A stretch of DNA of 64,000 nucleotides from Hortaea werneckii (taxonomy: Eukaryota; Ascomycota; Dothideomycetes; Mycosphaerellales; Teratosphaeriaceae). Location of the stretch: contig JBAOKB010000105.1 in the NCBI GenBank assembly GCA_037044905.1, forward strand, positions 186,001-250,000. Reading direction: 5' to 3'. Positions 12,828 through 23,026 of the stretch are shown one piece after another. The notes beneath the pieces were generated by a model. That model made no database searches. It had not been told where the DNA came from and worked only from the letters and a program-made list of their open reading frames with translations. A program made the position numbers and the translations under genes. Within the stretch, counting starts at the first letter, position 1. Each line of letters opens with the position of its first letter.

Positions 12828-13145
12828 ACTTGTATGTTTCCGGAGGGAAGAGCAGTGGGCATTACTGTCTGGTGAGTCGGTGACAGATGGGCTTGGGGAT
12901 GACTTGAGCAATACCACCGGAGATGCAACACCCATTGTAGAGCTGGGTGGCTAATTATTAAGGCCTAGTACCTCCCCCGACCATTCTTCTGGTTGTTAGT
13001 AGTAAGGAATCAACATCGTCTCTATATCTTTCCTCTATTGTGTTGGCTTGTTTCCAGAGACCAAGTCCTTTGTTGTTGTCTGCCTGGAAATTATAGCCTC
13101 TAGGTCGTTGGAGGCATTCACTGCAACACTCGACCGACCATCACA

Positions 13146-14776
13146 ATGGGCTTCAACGTATCGACGCTCTGGCGCTCGCCAGAGTATAACCCGATCAATC
13201 GGAAGGCGCGCTCTGTGCCTCTACTCAACCCCATCAGCGTCTATGGCCGAGTCTTCTTCTTCTCCTGGTTCGGTTTCATGATAGCTTTCTGGTCATGTAA
13301 GTTTGATCAAAACAGTAGCCTCGAAAGGCAAGCAAGTCTTTCATCATTTAAACAAGACTGACACAGTCCGTAGGGTATGCCTTCCCACCGCTGCTCGAAG
13401 ATGTTATCAAGGAGGACATGGGCCTCGAATCCGAACAAATCGCCAACTCCAACATCATCGCTCTAACCGCCACCTTGCTCGTCCGACTCGTCGCAGGTCC
13501 CGCCTGTGACCGCTTCGGACCCCGGTACACATTCGCAGGATGCTTGCTTATCGGCGCCATTCCCACTTTCCTCGCCGGAACCGCGTTCAAAGCCTCGGAA
13601 CTCTACGCTTTGCGCTTCTTCATCGGCATCTTAGGGGGCTCGTTCGTGCCATGCCAGGTATGGACGACTGGGTTCTTTGACAAGAATATCGTGGGTACTG
13701 CCAACTCGCTCACCGCTGGTTTGGGCAATGCGGGAGGCGGCATCACTTACTTCGTCATGCCAGCCATCTACAACAGTCTGGTAAGCGATGGTCTCAAGCC
13801 GCACAAAGCATGGCGCGTGGCGTTCGTAGTGCCGGGCGTGATCATCGTTTTCGTCGCCGTCTTTCTCGTCCTGCTCTGCCCGGACACCCCAACAGGCAAA
13901 TGGGCGGACCGCGCGCAAGCGGCCGAGAACAACCTCCGGCAGCACGAGGTCGCCGGCGAGGTCGTCGAAGTGCCCGGTGGCGTCACGGAGGAAACCAAGC
14001 GATCCATCCCGGGCACCGAGACACCACCAAGTGGCATCTCCGACGAAGAGAAGAAGTTGGACAACACCCGTGGCACCTTCGACAACCAGGAAGCCCAGAT
14101 GGGCGAGCAGCAGAGGCTAGACACGACGCGCGGGGAGGTCGTACAGAAGCCCTCGGCGAAGGAAATGGCCAAGGTGCTCATGTCGCCGCAGACGATCGTG
14201 ACGGGAGCCTGTTACTTCTGCAGCTTCGGGGCCGAGCTAGCCATCAACAGCATCTTGGGAAGCTACTACCTCGCGCGATTTCCCGCGCTGGGCCTCCAAG
14301 GCTCCGGCAACTGGGCCGCCATGTTCGGCCTGATGAACATTGTCTGCCGACCGCTAGGCGGCCTGGCGTCGGACTTCGCGTACAAGCGCACAGGCAGCGT
14401 GTGGTCGAAAAAGATCCTGCTGCACGTGTACAGTATCATCCAAGGCGCGATCCTGATCGCCATCGGTGTCTCGGACCCCCACGACCTCTACACCCTGGTG
14501 CTGCTCGTGGGCATCCTGCTCTCGTTCTTCCTCGAGGGATCCAACGGGCTGAATTATGCGCTGGTGCCCCATGTCCACCCGTACGCGAACGGCATCGTGT
14601 CGGGGTTCACGGGCGCCTGTGGTAACTTTGGCGGAATCATTTTCGCGATTGTTTTCCGCTACAATGTTAAGGACTGGCCGAAGTCGCTGTGGATTATCGG
14701 TGTTATTGTGATTGCTATCAATCTGGCGGTGTGCTGGATTAGGCCGATTCCGAAGGGCCAGATTGGTGGTAGATGA
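13146..14776 (+). CDS. Nitrate/nitrite transporter, major facilitator superfamily NNP family
   Basis: Predicted plasma-membrane nitrate:proton importer of the CrnA/NrtA type. Exons 13146-13296 and 13374-14776 with a 77 bp intron give 517 residues; the splice joins FMIAFWS to WYAFPPLLED. The nitrate signatures are present: GLGNAGGGITYF in TM5 and GACGNFGGIIFA in TM11, each family member having both. The MFS loop motif is GPACDRFGPR after TM2. Hydrophobicity fits 12 membrane helices with a large hydrophilic cytosolic loop (about residues 270-360) between TM6 and TM7, the hallmark of fungal family members, where phosphorylation is known to regulate transport. The start context CACAATGG is good. 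Nitrate and nitrite reductase genes, often linked to it in fungi, are not in this window. Nitrogen-source control is plausible from the upstream sites but not shown. Confidence 0.93.
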
Positions 14777-15224
14777 GGACGGGAGGGGTTGGTGATACCT
14801 GGTGAGGATAGAGCTCATGATTTTGTTTTTCAAAGGGATTGCCGCACTTTCTAGCGTTATACTTGAGATATCCAGACCGAATCGGTATACAATTTTCCTG
14901 GCATGGTTGTGGTAAAGAGACTCCCGCTATGGTATTTGCATAAATGTCAGCGTCAGTTCACTTAGTGTTAAAGCCGATGAATCACATCACTATCGAATAC
15001 ACTTGAAATGAGTACAAGGGCTTTCCAGGAGGCGGTCGTACACGTGGGGTCATGTCGCAGCGCCTGACGTGTCAGCTTAGTGCTCTCCTCTTCGAGACGC
15101 GCGGAGACAGGATTGAAGGAAGCCGAAGAAAGTGACTGGTCAAATTGTGTGCATTGCTCTTGCTCTAAACTATGCAGGACAACCTGATCAGAGGTTTTCC
15201 CATTTCCAGACCTAACGACTACGT
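14777..15224. other. Intergenic, convergent 3' ends
   Basis: Holds the 3' regions of the nitrate transporter and of the uS10 gene, which point toward each other. No gene, RNA or repeat seen. Confidence 0.6.
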
Positions 15225-15657
15225 TTAGGCAGCGATGGTAACCTCAACCTCGACACCAGCCTCGATGTTGATGATGATCTGCTTGACGACCTCGGTGGGG
15301 GCGTTCAGGTCGATCAGACGCTTGTGGATTCTGTAAACGGAAGGTCAGTACGAGATGTCTCCTTTCACAACTCCCTTCCACATGTCCGTGTTAAGATAGC
15401 CTAGCTTACCTCATCTCGTAGGTGTCCCAGGTCTTGGAGCCCTCACCGCAAGGACTCTTACGGGTGGTGACCTTGAGGTTCTTGGTGGGCATGCGGACGG
15501 GGCCCTTGACGCGCAGCTCCTTGCTCTTGGAGCGGTCGATGAGCTCCTGGCAGACCTTCTCCAGCGAGGCGACCTTGCGGCTGGTCAGGGTGATCCGGAT
15601 CTTGTGGATCTTGGGCTGGTCGAGCTGGGTGGTCTTCTTGGGGTCCTGGAAAGACAT
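15225..15657 (-). CDS. RPS20: 40S ribosomal protein uS10 (S20)
   Basis: Small-subunit ribosomal protein of the head of the 40S particle. Two exons, 15657-15410 and 15330-15225, with a 79 bp intron (GTAAGC...ACAG) in phase 2 give 117 residues, close to the yeast length. Conserved blocks are visible: IHKIRITLTSRKVASLEKVC, VKGPVRMPTKNLKVTTRK, the signature PCGEGSKTWDTYEMR, then IHKRLIDLNAPTEVV after the intron, and the acidic-hydrophobic end GVEVEVTIAA. The ATG at 15657 gives MSFQDPKK, as short as in other fungi; the frame is open upstream but without family likeness. Codon use is strongly biased toward C-ending codons, as expected for a highly expressed gene. The gene diverges from the CUE3-like gene about 390 bp away. 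Confidence 0.97.
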
Positions 15658-16049
15658 GTTGGGCGGAGTTGGTGGTGGTATCGGGGAGATTCCGTCACGA
15701 CTGAGGATTTGTATGTCAGCTTCACCTCTCAAGCATCTCGCATTCACTGCATATCACTCACGTCGGTTCCTGCTAAACTCGGCAAACTGATGACGGTGGG
15801 GGGCCAAAAAGTTCGTTGTCGTCGCGCGCAACGTCGACAAATTCGAAGTGTCTCCGCGCCAAGATTCCGCGCGCGCTAGTCCGCTTCGGGCAAATCGGTG
15901 ACGATCAGTGAGATCTGAGAGATCTCAAACGTATCCATACCAAATAGACGTAATGTTTCACGGTCTTTGAGCAACGGAGTCAATACTTTCATGAAGGCAC
16001 ACAATCCTTCAAGAGATTCTATAACATTTCCTTAGCATATTGTGGCAAA
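15658..16049. promoter_or_regulatory. Divergent promoter region, RPS20 and CUE3-like gene
   Basis: This 392 bp stretch must contain the start regions of both genes. I could not identify a specific regulator site with confidence. Confidence 0.5.
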
Positions 16050-18026
16050 ATGGCTGCTTCCGTGCCACTTGCACCGATCCCTCCACCCAATATCCGTCTG
16101 ACTCTAGGACCAGATGAATGGGAAGCATGTTTGGATGCCTGGTTGACTCTGGCCGATCTACAGCTCCGTCTGCCATCCAACGAGTTTGCCGCTTCCGTCA
16201 CCGAACGCGGCTCTGTTTCCTCATTCTTGACATCGTTCTACCGGGAACTCGCCACGCTACAACCGTCGGACGAAACCCTCTCCAATAGCAAGGCTCGCAG
16301 CTTGCAAAGGACCGGCTTCTTACTCTTCGGGAGGATAGCCCAAGGGACAGACTTACCTCAGGACTTATTGACCCTGGACTTCCTGTCAAACTTCTGTCAT
16401 GCTCACGTTCGGAGCGCAGCCCTCTCACGGTTGATGCTTAACCTGTGGAAGAGACAAGCGACAGTGCTGGAGCCTTTATTTCAAAGTCGCAAAGACAGAC
16501 TGGCAAAGTCGTTGGAATCTTCTACTCCAGGTGCTGCTGTCTCCGAGTTGACCTTGTTGGCTCCGATTATTCGCGCCTCTCCGGACATTGGATTCCTGTT
16601 CGTTACCGGCTCCGACTTCCTAGACGCGCTGGCCACAGCATACGGCAAGCTTGTAGAATCGGCGGAACAATTGCCAGTCGTTAGCACAGCCTACCTGGGA
16701 CTTGTGTCAACTGTAAACATAGAAGCCGCGAATCTTTCTCTGCTGTCGGATTGCCTTTACGGACTGAAAGGGCAAGCGGACTCCCGGAACCACCAATCAT
16801 CACTCCTAGCAGATCTCGTCACGAACACTCCGCTACTAGGGAAGCTGAGAAGAACTACTATAGGCAAGGGCGCAGACAGACTTTCAAAGCTCTTGGACGT
16901 ACTCGAAACATATCGAACGCCTAGTATTGCCCGGGCCAGAAAGACTCCCCGTCGCAAGGTCAACAAGGGCAAACACAAGGCTGAGAATGCAGACGGAGAA
17001 CTTCATGTGCATCGTATGAGTTTAGTCACGCAAATCCAGGACCTGTTCCCTGAATTAGGTTCTGGCTTTGTGTTACTACTGTTAGATGAGTATGGCGACA
17101 ACGTTGAGCAGGTTACTGCACACCTCCTCGACGACTCCCTGGCACCCCATTTACAGAGTCTGGATCGAAGCGAGGAAGCCCCTATTCACGAACCAACTGT
17201 GCAAGAGGAGGTGGATCATCTTGCTCCACGATCTACACCCCCGCCCGCCCCAGAGCCTTTCGTCCCCGAACGCCGCAATGTCTTCGACGACGACGAGCTG
17301 CTATCGGCAGACGCCGCACGTCTCCACATCGGCAAGAAGGCAGACCGCAAGGAATCCGGTCCAACGAACAAAGCCGCCATCCTATCCGCTCTTGCCGCTT
17401 TCGACGCAGACGATGACGAGCGCGACGACACCTATGACGTCGAAGACGTCGGCGGCACCATTGACGTCGCCCATCCGGACGGCGAACCTGGCCCTTCAGC
17501 CAAGATAACCGGCGAACAAAACGAAATGGCCCTCTTCAACGCCTACAAAGCGTCACCCGAGCTCTTCGGCCGAACCTTCGATGTTCGCCGCGGACAGGCC
17601 CGCATAGCGCTCAAGTCCGAGACGGGTATGACGGACGAAGCGATCGAAGGCTGGGCCATCATGCTGCAGCGCGACCCTCGCCGCCTCAAGAGGCTGGATG
17701 CACAATACGGGACTTTCGATGGCCGACAGACCGCGTTGGCTAGTACTGCGTACCGGGAGAACAACAACACGGAGACGGAAGACTCCGACGGGCCTGGTCA
17801 GCAGGGGAGTGGGTACCGAGGCGGGTTCCGCGGTCGTGGTGGTGGACGTGGGGGCAGAGGACGTGGTGGGGGGAGAGGGAGAGGAGGGAGTGTGGCGGGT
17901 CCGTCGAATGATCCCAATACGGCCGCGGCGCAGAGGCGGAAAGAGGCGAGTAAGAGCAGTAGGGCGAATCATAATCGTCGGGATCAGCGGGCGAAGAAGA
18001 TGGCGAGGGGTGGGCTGGCCGGGTAG
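16050..18026 (+). CDS. CUE3: CUE-domain ribosome quality control factor (Cue3/ASCC2-like)
   Basis: Single exon, 658 residues. The N-terminal half matches the helical region of yeast Cue3 and human ASCC2 in style, including LQRTGFLLFGRIAQGTDLP and FCHAHVRSAALSRLMLNLW. A CUE domain, which binds ubiquitin, lies at about 324-370 (IQDLFPELGSGFVLLLLDEYGDN..VTAHLLDD). An acidic linker follows, then a conserved segment FNAYKASPELFGRTFDVRR at about 490-510. The C-terminus is RGG-rich (about 588-620), then basic, suggesting RNA or ribosome contact. By homology it belongs to the RQT complex with Slh1, which splits collided ubiquitinated ribosomes. The RGG tail is common in filamentous fungi. Function comes from family knowledge; no neighbour helps. 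Confidence 0.85.
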   Translation: MAASVPLAPIPPPNIRLTLGPDEWEACLDAWLTLADLQLRLPSNEFAASVTERGSVSSFLTSFYRELATLQPSDETLSNSKARSLQRTGFLLFGRIAQGTDLPQDLLTLDFLSNFCHAHVRSAALSRLMLNLWKRQATVLEPLFQSRKDRLAKSLESSTPGAAVSELTLLAPIIRASPDIGFLFVTGSDFLDALATAYGKLVESAEQLPVVSTAYLGLVSTVNIEAANLSLLSDCLYGLKGQADSRNHQSSLLADLVTNTPLLGKLRRTTIGKGADRLSKLLDVLETYRTPSIARARKTPRRKVNKGKHKAENADGELHVHRMSLVTQIQDLFPELGSGFVLLLLDEYGDNVEQVTAHLLDDSLAPHLQSLDRSEEAPIHEPTVQEEVDHLAPRSTPPPAPEPFVPERRNVFDDDELLSADAARLHIGKKADRKESGPTNKAAILSALAAFDADDDERDDTYDVEDVGGTIDVAHPDGEPGPSAKITGEQNEMALFNAYKASPELFGRTFDVRRGQARIALKSETGMTDEAIEGWAIMLQRDPRRLKRLDAQYGTFDGRQTALASTAYRENNNTETEDSDGPGQQGSGYRGGFRGRGGGRGGRGRGGGRGRGGSVAGPSNDPNTAAAQRRKEASKSSRANHNRRDQRAKKMARGGLAG

Positions 18027-18913
18027 GAGTAGGTCTTGGTAGTTTAGGTAGTGGCTGGCTGGGTAACGTGGGATCATGATATAAAGCTATGGAAAGATAC
18101 GTAGATGATCAGCTTTACACGCAAACCAATCCAAGCCATGACGGAGAAATAGCTACCTTCCAACTGCCTCCCCACATCTACGTAATACATATGAATTTTC
18201 CTCATACCCTTCTCCCGAATACATGTTTTAAACCGCTGTGCTCTAGGCGCCTTTGGGAAGAAGTCGAAAGGTAAGATGCTTATGTCTCAACGTGCGGCCA
18301 AGGGTATTACAGAGGGCGTGGAATCGAAGCAATATCAAGGATCAACATATTCTCTTCAAAAGCATGTCAAGTTAGACGCTCGATGAAAAGAGATGGAAGA
18401 TATTTTGGAGTTGGGGCAAGAGGGAGGGAAGAGGGGAAGAGGAAAAAAATAAAGAATACACCAAGACGAAGGAAGTCAAATGGCTTTCGACCCGGAGAAG
18501 ATTCGAAACGCGGGTCAGATAACATGGACGAAAAGAAAAACATGCAGAAACGGACTTCGAGACAGAGCAAAAAGGGAAGGGCCTCCCAGAGGAGACAGAG
18601 GACCTCAACGGTGAGTTGTTGGAAATGTGTTCCTGTTCTCAGAGTGTAGCTACTTCCCTGCAAAGCAGACATATCGAAATGCTTTATTTACATTTCTTTG
18701 CAAGCCGTCATTTGCCCGAACACTGCGCAGATGCAGGTAGGCAAGTAATCACCCGTGAATGTTTGTGATGGACGGCCTGAATCGTGAGTCATCCGTCACA
18801 CAGGAGACGCTCATGAGTCATCCGGTTGCAGCATGCTGCAGGCAGCCGACATAACAAGACATCGTGTAACCCATCTCCAGCCAACTTTCCGCAACAAGCC
18901 CATTGGGATGCTG
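18027..18913. other. Intergenic, convergent 3' ends
   Basis: Between the ends of the CUE3-like gene and OTU1. Contains an A-rich purine stretch (about 18380-18560) whose overlapping frames on both strands look non-coding. No gene or RNA identified. Confidence 0.55.
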
Positions 18914-19975
18914 CTACTCTCCAAAATCCATATGCCCGCTCTCCTTCGCATGCTGCACCGCCCACTGCTGACCCTTGCCCCCGGCTCCACACTGATTACA
19001 TTTGATATCGAACCCGAACGTATCAGTGAAATAATGCCGTTTCTGTAACTCCCGACAGAGCTCCTTAGCCGCCTCAAGAGCACCCCCATCCATCTCCTCC
19101 CCATCCAACCTTAAAACTTGGAAAACCTTCCGATCCATACCCGGATCCGCACCAGCAAAGGGCGTCACGGCTAGGACATCGTAATGAATCCCGGAATAGA
19201 CGAGGATACACCGGGTAGGTTTCCCTTCGTTGAACGTGTCCACGCGGAGGTCCTGGACATTGATACTGCAGATTTCGATGTCGAAGTGCTCGGAGAGGAT
19301 GGAGAGCTCGATGCCGCCGCCCCAGGCGTCCTCGCGCGTGATCCAGCGGCAGTAGTCCGAGGGCTCCTTCTCCAGCATCCCCGCCGTGAAGAAGTCCGGT
19401 TTCGCTTGGATGGTCTGGGCCACGACGGAGCGGAGCTCGGTCATGCCGTCGAGGGCGGAGCCAAGGACCGCTGTTGATAGGGCCCGGAACATGCAGGAGT
19501 TGTCGTCTGGCATCACGCGGAGGACCATGACGCCTTCGAGTTGCGGGACGGGGATTTCTGGGGGGTCGGTCTCGACGTCGCCGGGGTTGGGTTTCCGGCT
19601 TTTGTTGTGAGCCGGGGGTTGATCGGGGAAATCGCCGAGTTGGTGCTGAGGCGGCGAAGTGAGTTCCTGCGGTGGAAGGGGCTTGACAGCTTGGCCAGGC
19701 GGTTTGCTACCACCTAGGGGGTTTGATAGCTCGGCTTGGATGTTGTGGGGGACGACGACGATTTGTTCGCCATCTAGTTTCACTTCGAGGTCGCCCACTC
19801 TCGTTTCATTGTCGATGGATTCGGCGTTGAATGGTTGAGGAGGGTAGCCATATTTCAGATCGAAATCTGGAACTCCGGTCTTTTCTGATATCTCGTGCTT
19901 CAGTTGGCCCCAGGTTGCGGAGTCATCGAGGGTGATGGAGGCGACGCCTTGTGGTCCGCGGACACGGCAGCGCAT
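18914..19975 (-). CDS. OTU1: Ubiquitin thioesterase, OTU family (Otu1/YOD1)
   Basis: Cysteine deubiquitinase that works with Cdc48/p97, single exon, 353 residues. Residues 1-80 form the UBX-like domain that binds Cdc48 (MRCRVRGPQGVASITLDDSA... DLKYGYPPQPF). A linker of about 50 residues rich in Pro and Lys leads to the OTU domain at about 150-290. Its catalytic loop reads PDDNSCMFRA with the Cys nucleophile, and the catalytic His lies in YSGIHYDVL. The C-terminal C2H2 zinc finger has ligands in CNQCGAGGKGQQ and HAKESGH, as in Otu1. All three domains and their order match the family, and length is close to YOD1 (348). It diverges from RSC1 about 315 bp away. Confidence 0.95.
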   Translation of the reverse strand: MRCRVRGPQGVASITLDDSATWGQLKHEISEKTGVPDFDLKYGYPPQPFNAESIDNETRVGDLEVKLDGEQIVVVPHNIQAELSNPLGGSKPPGQAVKPLPPQELTSPPQHQLGDFPDQPPAHNKSRKPNPGDVETDPPEIPVPQLEGVMVLRVMPDDNSCMFRALSTAVLGSALDGMTELRSVVAQTIQAKPDFFTAGMLEKEPSDYCRWITREDAWGGGIELSILSEHFDIEICSINVQDLRVDTFNEGKPTRCILVYSGIHYDVLAVTPFAGADPGMDRKVFQVLRLDGEEMDGGALEAAKELCRELQKRHYFTDTFGFDIKCNQCGAGGKGQQWAVQHAKESGHMDFGE

Positions 19976-20290
19976 GATGAAGTTCGAATGTCTATGTCTA
20001 GTTTGTCTTTATGTGGATGCGTCAAGTGTAATGAATATCGATTATCGTAGTGTAATGGTAGATAATACCTAGGTAGTTGTCCAACGCTGACCAGTGTCGT
20101 CATACCGAAGAGAGTGAGCGCATGTGGAGTTGCCACTCCGTAACTGGTAAGTGCATGTTACGGCTGCTTCCGCCGCCGCCCGCAAGCCTGAAGTCAAGCG
20201 AGTCGCGTCTTCCAGCGGCGGACTTCGCGATCGAGGCGGAACAGGCGTAATCTCACATCACAGCACGTCTTGCTCTTCTCGTCGGCCGTG
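19976..20290. promoter_or_regulatory. Divergent promoter region, OTU1 and RSC1
   Basis: A 315 bp gap between the ATGs of two divergent genes; both promoters must lie here. No specific site recognised. Confidence 0.5.
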
Positions 20291-23026
20291 ATGGTTTTCC
20301 AAAGAAAACGCCCCAAATCTCCTTCGTCAACTCCCGTCCCGTCTACCGAAGCTGGCGGCCCCTCCAACGATGGCTCCCAACTGCCCGAGACGGAATGGAA
20401 CGCCATGACCGATGTGCTGAACAACATCTACGACTATCGCACCGAAGATGACTTTGATCCCTCTAAATTGTTCCACCGGAAGGTCAACAAGCGTGTCATC
20501 CCGGAATACTATGACATGATCCAGGAGCCCATCGCGCTCTCCACCATCAAGCAGAAAATCCAGAAACGCGAATACCAGAGCTTCACCGAGTTCGTGCGCG
20601 ACTTTGCCCTTATTCCACATAATGCGCAGGTGTTCAATCGTCCGGATAGCGGAGCGTTCCAGGATGCGCTGGTGATCAAGGAGCAGCTAGAGAAGCAACT
20701 GCAGTTGCTGGTGGAGAAGGGCACAATCAGCAAGGAAGTCGCGGCATTGCCCTACCTGGGCGAGATTCCGACCTACGAAGATGTGGAAATGGGGGACGCA
20801 GGACCGGCGGGTGCCGAGGAAGAAGAGAGCAGTGATGATGATGACGACGATGATGACGAGGGCGAGGAGGACGATGATGGCAAGCGGAGGAAGCGGAGAG
20901 GGGGGAGAGGCGGAGCCGGTGGTGCCAGGCGCGAGGCGGGAGACATGGCAGATGATGGTGGCAGAAGAGCGAGAGGGCGCCCGCCGAAACTGAACACGCC
21001 GATGGAGGCACGGATACAGGCCATTCTGAAGGGAATCCGCAAACCAAAGGACTCCCATGGCCAGCTGATGATCAGGGATTTTGATCGTCTGCCGGACAAA
21101 GCAGCTATGCCAGAGTATTTTGCAGAGATCAGGAACCCTATGGCATATGACATTCTGAAGCGTAAAGTGAAGCGCAAGAAGTACCAGAGTGTGGAGGATT
21201 TCATGGCGGATGTGAATCTTATGTTTAACAACGCGAAGGAGTACAACACCGATGAGTCATCCATTCATAAGAACGCCACAGCTTTACAAGTTGAAGCTGG
21301 CAAGCTCTACGACATTGAAAAAGCTAAGCCGGACGATACTTTCGCAGACGAAGACGGCAAGGTTCCAATGCCGAACGGAATTTTGCAAAATGGAGAGCTG
21401 TACCGAGTCGGAGACTGGGTACACATTCAGAACCCGAACGACCTCACGAAGCCCATACCAGCCCAGATCTACAGGACATACAAGAACCCGAATGGTCAGA
21501 GCATGGTGAATGTCTGCTGGTATTACAGACCCGAACAGACTGTCCATCGCTTTGACAAGCACTTTTTCCCCAACGAGGTCGTCAAAACCGGTCGATATAG
21601 GGATCACCATGTTGAAGAGATCGAAGGGAAGTGCTTCATCATGTTCTTCACGCGCTACTTCAAAGGCCGTCCGCGTGCGTTGCCAGAAGGCATGGAGATT
21701 TATGTGTGCGAGGCGCGATATAACGAGGCTTTGCATCAGTTCAATAAGATAAAGACCTGGGCGAGCTGCTTGCCAGATGAGGTGCGCGACAAGGACTACG
21801 AAATGGACCTGTTTGAGCAGCCGAGGCGAATGAAGAAGTTCCCGTCTCCTATCGGTTACTTGTTGAAGGACGAACAGAAGGAGACGGATGATTTGCCCAA
21901 GGTCACATGGGGAGCGGAGGGTGCGCCCCCAAAGATAGGGGCTGTTCATCGTCGACCCCGCGGCGAAAGGGACAGCCCACCTCCCGAGCCGACGCCTCCA
22001 CCGCAACCGAAGTCCGCGCCGACGCCGACGCCTGTGCAAAGACCGCCTCCGCCTGCGGCACCCGTGAGTTATGCAAGTACACCTGCGCAGCCACAACAAG
22101 CTCCCACAGGAACCAGCAGACCACCTCTTGCTTCGTACACGCCGCAACCATCTTACCAGCAATCACCCGCACCTCGTCCTCCCTCAGCACATCCTCCGGC
22201 GGGTGCGTACGGTCCTCCACAAACCCCTCAGCCACCACAGACTATTGCTGCTCAGCGACCACCAATGCCGGCGCAGCAGCCATCCTACCCCTCTCAACAA
22301 ACCCACGCGCCAGCTGCAACACCTGGTGTCCCACCCCAACAGCCCACCACTCTCTCCTCAGGCATCCCTCCGGCCCCTAGCACCTATGCGCCCCGCCCGA
22401 CAACAGCCAGCTATCGCGATCCGCCACCCATCGAAGTCTATGTCCTCCCCGACCATGCCAACTTCTCCATCCCCAACGAAATCCGCGAACAATACCAGCG
22501 CGATTCGCAAGGCCGGGTCCTCTTCTTCGCCGCGCCGCCTGTGACGTCTGCCGGGAACCACTATCAACCTTCTGACGCGTCGAATACCAGCAACAGTGGC
22601 GGCGGCGGCAGCAGCAGCAGTGCGGTAGGCAAAGGTCACAGTATCCGCTACCTTGCGGAAAAAGCCCGAAGGAAAGAGGATCTGGCTAAGAAGCGCACGG
22701 AGCGGGAGTTGGAAGTCCAGCATGAACAGCGCGTAGCGAAGAAGGTGAAACTCGAAGATGACGCCGTTCTCCAGGCGGAAGTGGAGGGTTTGAACCGTAG
22801 GGCATTGGAGTGTCTTGAGCAGCAGCTTGTTGATGCGACGAAAGGGGGTTTGACTGCGGAGGATCTGAGGCGGTTGGAGGTTGTGCAGAGGAGGGTTCAG
22901 GAGCAGGGGAGGGAGGTCAGAGAGCTCGAGGATCGGAGGAGAAAGGTGAGGGATGTTGATCTGGAGGGGGTTGGTAGTGGTGGAGGTGGGTTTGCGGATG
23001 ATTGGGATAATAGGGTTATTGCTTGA
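20291..23026 (+). CDS. RSC1: RSC chromatin-remodelling complex subunit Rsc1/Rsc2
   Basis: Single exon, 911 residues from the ATG at 20291 (MVFQRKRPKSP). The open frame extends upstream only through a TTG codon, so this ATG is preferred. Domains in order: bromodomain 1 at about 25-140 (YYDMIQEPIALSTIKQKI, FNRPDSG), an Asp/Glu-rich spacer, an AT-hook core RGRPPK near 237, bromodomain 2 at about 245-350 (YFAEIRNPMAYDILKRKV, FNNAKEYN), then a BAH domain at about 375-500 (YRVGDWVHIQNP, VCWYYRPEQTVHR, FFPNEVVKTGRY). This tandem bromodomain, AT-hook, BAH layout is diagnostic for Rsc1/Rsc2, which help the RSC ATPase bind acetylated nucleosomes. A Pro/Gln-rich middle and a charged coiled-coil C-terminus (EKARRKEDLAKKRTERELE) follow. 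Filamentous fungi usually have one copy standing for both yeast paralogues. Confidence 0.95.
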   Translation: MVFQRKRPKSPSSTPVPSTEAGGPSNDGSQLPETEWNAMTDVLNNIYDYRTEDDFDPSKLFHRKVNKRVIPEYYDMIQEPIALSTIKQKIQKREYQSFTEFVRDFALIPHNAQVFNRPDSGAFQDALVIKEQLEKQLQLLVEKGTISKEVAALPYLGEIPTYEDVEMGDAGPAGAEEEESSDDDDDDDDEGEEDDDGKRRKRRGGRGGAGGARREAGDMADDGGRRARGRPPKLNTPMEARIQAILKGIRKPKDSHGQLMIRDFDRLPDKAAMPEYFAEIRNPMAYDILKRKVKRKKYQSVEDFMADVNLMFNNAKEYNTDESSIHKNATALQVEAGKLYDIEKAKPDDTFADEDGKVPMPNGILQNGELYRVGDWVHIQNPNDLTKPIPAQIYRTYKNPNGQSMVNVCWYYRPEQTVHRFDKHFFPNEVVKTGRYRDHHVEEIEGKCFIMFFTRYFKGRPRALPEGMEIYVCEARYNEALHQFNKIKTWASCLPDEVRDKDYEMDLFEQPRRMKKFPSPIGYLLKDEQKETDDLPKVTWGAEGAPPKIGAVHRRPRGERDSPPPEPTPPPQPKSAPTPTPVQRPPPPAAPVSYASTPAQPQQAPTGTSRPPLASYTPQPSYQQSPAPRPPSAHPPAGAYGPPQTPQPPQTIAAQRPPMPAQQPSYPSQQTHAPAATPGVPPQQPTTLSSGIPPAPSTYAPRPTTASYRDPPPIEVYVLPDHANFSIPNEIREQYQRDSQGRVLFFAAPPVTSAGNHYQPSDASNTSNSGGGGSSSSAVGKGHSIRYLAEKARRKEDLAKKRTERELEVQHEQRVAKKVKLEDDAVLQAEVEGLNRRALECLEQQLVDATKGGLTAEDLRRLEVVQRRVQEQGREVRELEDRRRKVRDVDLEGVGSGGGGFADDWDNRVIA

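Larger units (their letters stand above)
11090..13145. other. 2 kb gene-poor region
   Basis: Separates the divergent chitin-binding and nitrate-transporter genes and therefore holds both promoters. No convincing gene was found. A leftward open frame at 11994-12311 is hydrophobic at its C-terminal end but has no ATG near its beginning and no recognisable family; it could be an exon remnant or chance. The part close to the transporter carries GATA-type sites, listed separately. Confidence 0.5.
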
